From Pelargonium cotyledonis (lineage: Eukaryota > Streptophyta > Magnoliopsida > Geraniales > Geraniaceae): DNA of 64,000 nucleotides. The DNA lies in contig JAYMTA010000008.1 of the NCBI GenBank assembly GCA_036897625.1, forward strand, positions 62,001-126,000. Direction: 5' to 3'. The notes below the pieces were generated by a model, which was not told the origin of the DNA, did no database searches, and saw only the letters and a program-made list of their open reading frames with translations. Below are positions 61,953 through 64,000 of this stretch, piece after piece (position 1 is the first letter of the stretch; every line of letters begins with the position of its first letter). The position numbers and the translations under genes are program-made.

Positions 61953-64000
61953 AAAACCATGTGTGAAAACGATAGGACACCAAAGTAACATTATTGAGAC
62001 GGCTTTTCCTTACTTATTGTACCCAACATAATAGAGCTTTTGCCTAGTTTTATAGATCCTCTTGTTACTTGCCTAGATTCAACCTCGTAAATGCTAGGGA
62101 ATAGTAAATACAGAATTACTGCATCAAAGGAAAGGGTTTTTTAAAAGTAGCACTGCCCCAATATGCTAAACAAGTTGTTTGATTATTAAAATCACATATT
62201 AAAATAGGTCGTCTACGCCTTGAACTCCAAAAGCTTGGGAATGGGTTCCTAAGTTTTGCTCCTTTACCTCTTTTTAATGACCTTCCCTATTTACCGTTGT
62301 ACTATACCTCTTTCATTTTTAAGTCCAGCGAATTCTATTGAGTCTAATCCCCTCTCTTTAAGGGTAATTACTATAACATCTCCCGAAAAGGTTGGATCTC
62401 TTTCAGTTTAAGGAAGTAGCCTATGTCATAATAGAGATATATGCCTGAAGTTTTCAAGATAAGGGGAGATCTAGGGAGTATGCTAAGCAAATAAGATAGG
62501 GCAAATTCTTCCTTACTCGAAAAAGTGTTATTCGTGTACTAAAGTAATCAATATAAGGAATTTTTTGATATAGAGTCCATTTTGATTTCAACATACACAT
62601 AGGTTTTGTATAATAAAGATTAGATTAAAAACTTTAAGTAAATAGAATTCTTTAGCTTTATTTCATGGAATTGAATCTCGTAAAAGGTAGGAACAGAGTA
62701 ATTAGATACGGTTTACTTATAGGATTGATTATTTCTCTATCAGGTTTCTTGGTTTCTAATAGGTTTCCAATTACAGAAGCTTCTAGGAAAACCCAGTAAC
62801 AAGAATAAAATTCCCTTTTTTGGAGTTCGAGAAAACTCCTCTCTCGTAGAATCCCTTTGTAGTAAAGTATAGAAATTTCAGAGTATAGCCTTTATCTTTC
62901 CTTGGTCTAGAAATTAAGGTACCAGCCAGCAGGAGCTCCCTTTTCGTGGGAGCGGCCCGTTTAAACCTTTACATATATGTAAAGTTTCTGTTTGTGATAT
63001 ATGCTCTGCTCTCCGTCTATCCTTGGGTATTCTATGATTTTTCTACTACTTTGTTTTCTGAACAGTCTTTGTATTAGGCAGGATTGGGCTCGGATTCAGT
63101 TCAGCAGTCAGTGGTGGAGTAAGAAATAAGAAGGTAAGAGATTCGCTAAAGCCTTCCACTCTCCGGGCTCGATCTATAAGAACTCCTTTATAATCGAAAA
63201 CTTCATAAACTAAAGTGCTATGCGGAAACTCTTTGCGATATTCTGGGAATAATCAAATTTAACTACATAATTTTCTTCATATTGAACGGGGACACATTAA
63301 CTCGAGTTTCAAATTATGTTATCTTAGCAGGATATAAGCCCCCTCGCGGTTCTCTACTTACTACTAAATAGGATATAGGGTTATAATAGGTATAGAAAAG
63401 CTAGAAGATAAAAAGTAGGTCTGGTCTGTTAGCGGGGTTGTATTTCTATTATAGATCCCAATTTAGATCTAACAGAATTTCCCTTGATGTTACATTACGA
63501 GAACCATATAACAAAACGTGTGCCCTGATAGGACATAGGGTAGCGACTTTACGAGTCCTGCTCTTTGCTTTGTTCTAAACCAAACAAATTTTCTCTTTCT
63601 CCATATTAACATAAAATCATCCAAGTCATAATAAATACTAAAGGTTTTCCCTAAAAAAGGCTTTATAAACAACAAACTTTTATAGTGTTTTTGAAATAAT
63701 GAAGTTCATGAGCAGTTAGTCTACTTCGTTGCTACCCAGCTAGTATGAATAAGAGTTAAAAAAGGCGATTACCTAAGCCTAAGTTATCCCACGAAAGCCG
63801 GATAGTTTCGTGCTTTCTTTTCGTCTATACCTTAGCACTTTCATTGAGACCGATATGGCTAGAGGATAGAAACCCCCAGTATCCTTAAAAGCTACTGTAC
63901 GAAATCCTACTTTTTTAAAACTTATTGACATTCTCTTGGAATCACTATTTTAATCTTGTGCCTACAAATTCATTTTAAGAGAGTACTTTGGTTAATGCTT
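61953..64000. other. Non-coding stretch to the window end
   Basis: No gene is seen; the best frame has 61 codons (63490-63675, minus). Sequence is ordinary A+T-rich DNA. Confidence 0.6.

Overview
The window reads as a seed-plant mitochondrial genome. The one unmistakable gene is the 3' part of nad2 (NADH dehydrogenase subunit 2, complex I) on the minus strand at 343-1264. It is preceded by domains V and VI of the group II intron that is trans-spliced in seed plants. Everything else is very gene-poor, A+T-rich DNA; sample lines counted by hand run from about 30 to 45% G+C, mostly in the mid-30s, which is low for a plant mitochondrion. I see no rRNA, no other respiratory-chain or ribosomal-protein gene, and no recognisable plastid insert.

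The nad2 segment carries what are normally exons 3, 4 and 5 as one uninterrupted frame of 922 bases, the length expected if both cis introns between these exons were removed exactly. Exons 1-2 and the 5' half of the trans intron must lie outside the window. The gene therefore still depends on one trans-splicing event but on no cis-splicing in this half.

From about 1.4 to 40 kb the DNA is mostly featureless. It holds short palindromic G+C words of the type GGGAGCCC, homopolymer runs, a G+C island at 13.7-14.4 kb, and a scatter of tRNA-shaped relics. Thirteen tRNA-like sequences are listed for the window: all have the T-arm word or a D-arm word, most have both at tRNA spacing, and nearly all lack good stems. 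Two, at 26,112-26,183 and 61,390-61,460, keep paired acceptor and T stems and are the best candidates for very diverged tRNAs. The others look like decayed copies, including possible relatives of trnF, trnH and trnQ.

From about 40.4 to 57.0 kb the sequence changes character. It is built from diverged repeats in which short blocks recur in the same order kilobases apart. One family keeps a hairpin with a conserved loop, and its stem shows a paired C-G to T-A change between copies. This region contains no gene I recognise. From 57 to 64 kb the sequence is again plain intergenic DNA with three tRNA-like relics. Most open frames of 60-135 codons are what chance gives in DNA of this composition and are not annotated as genes.
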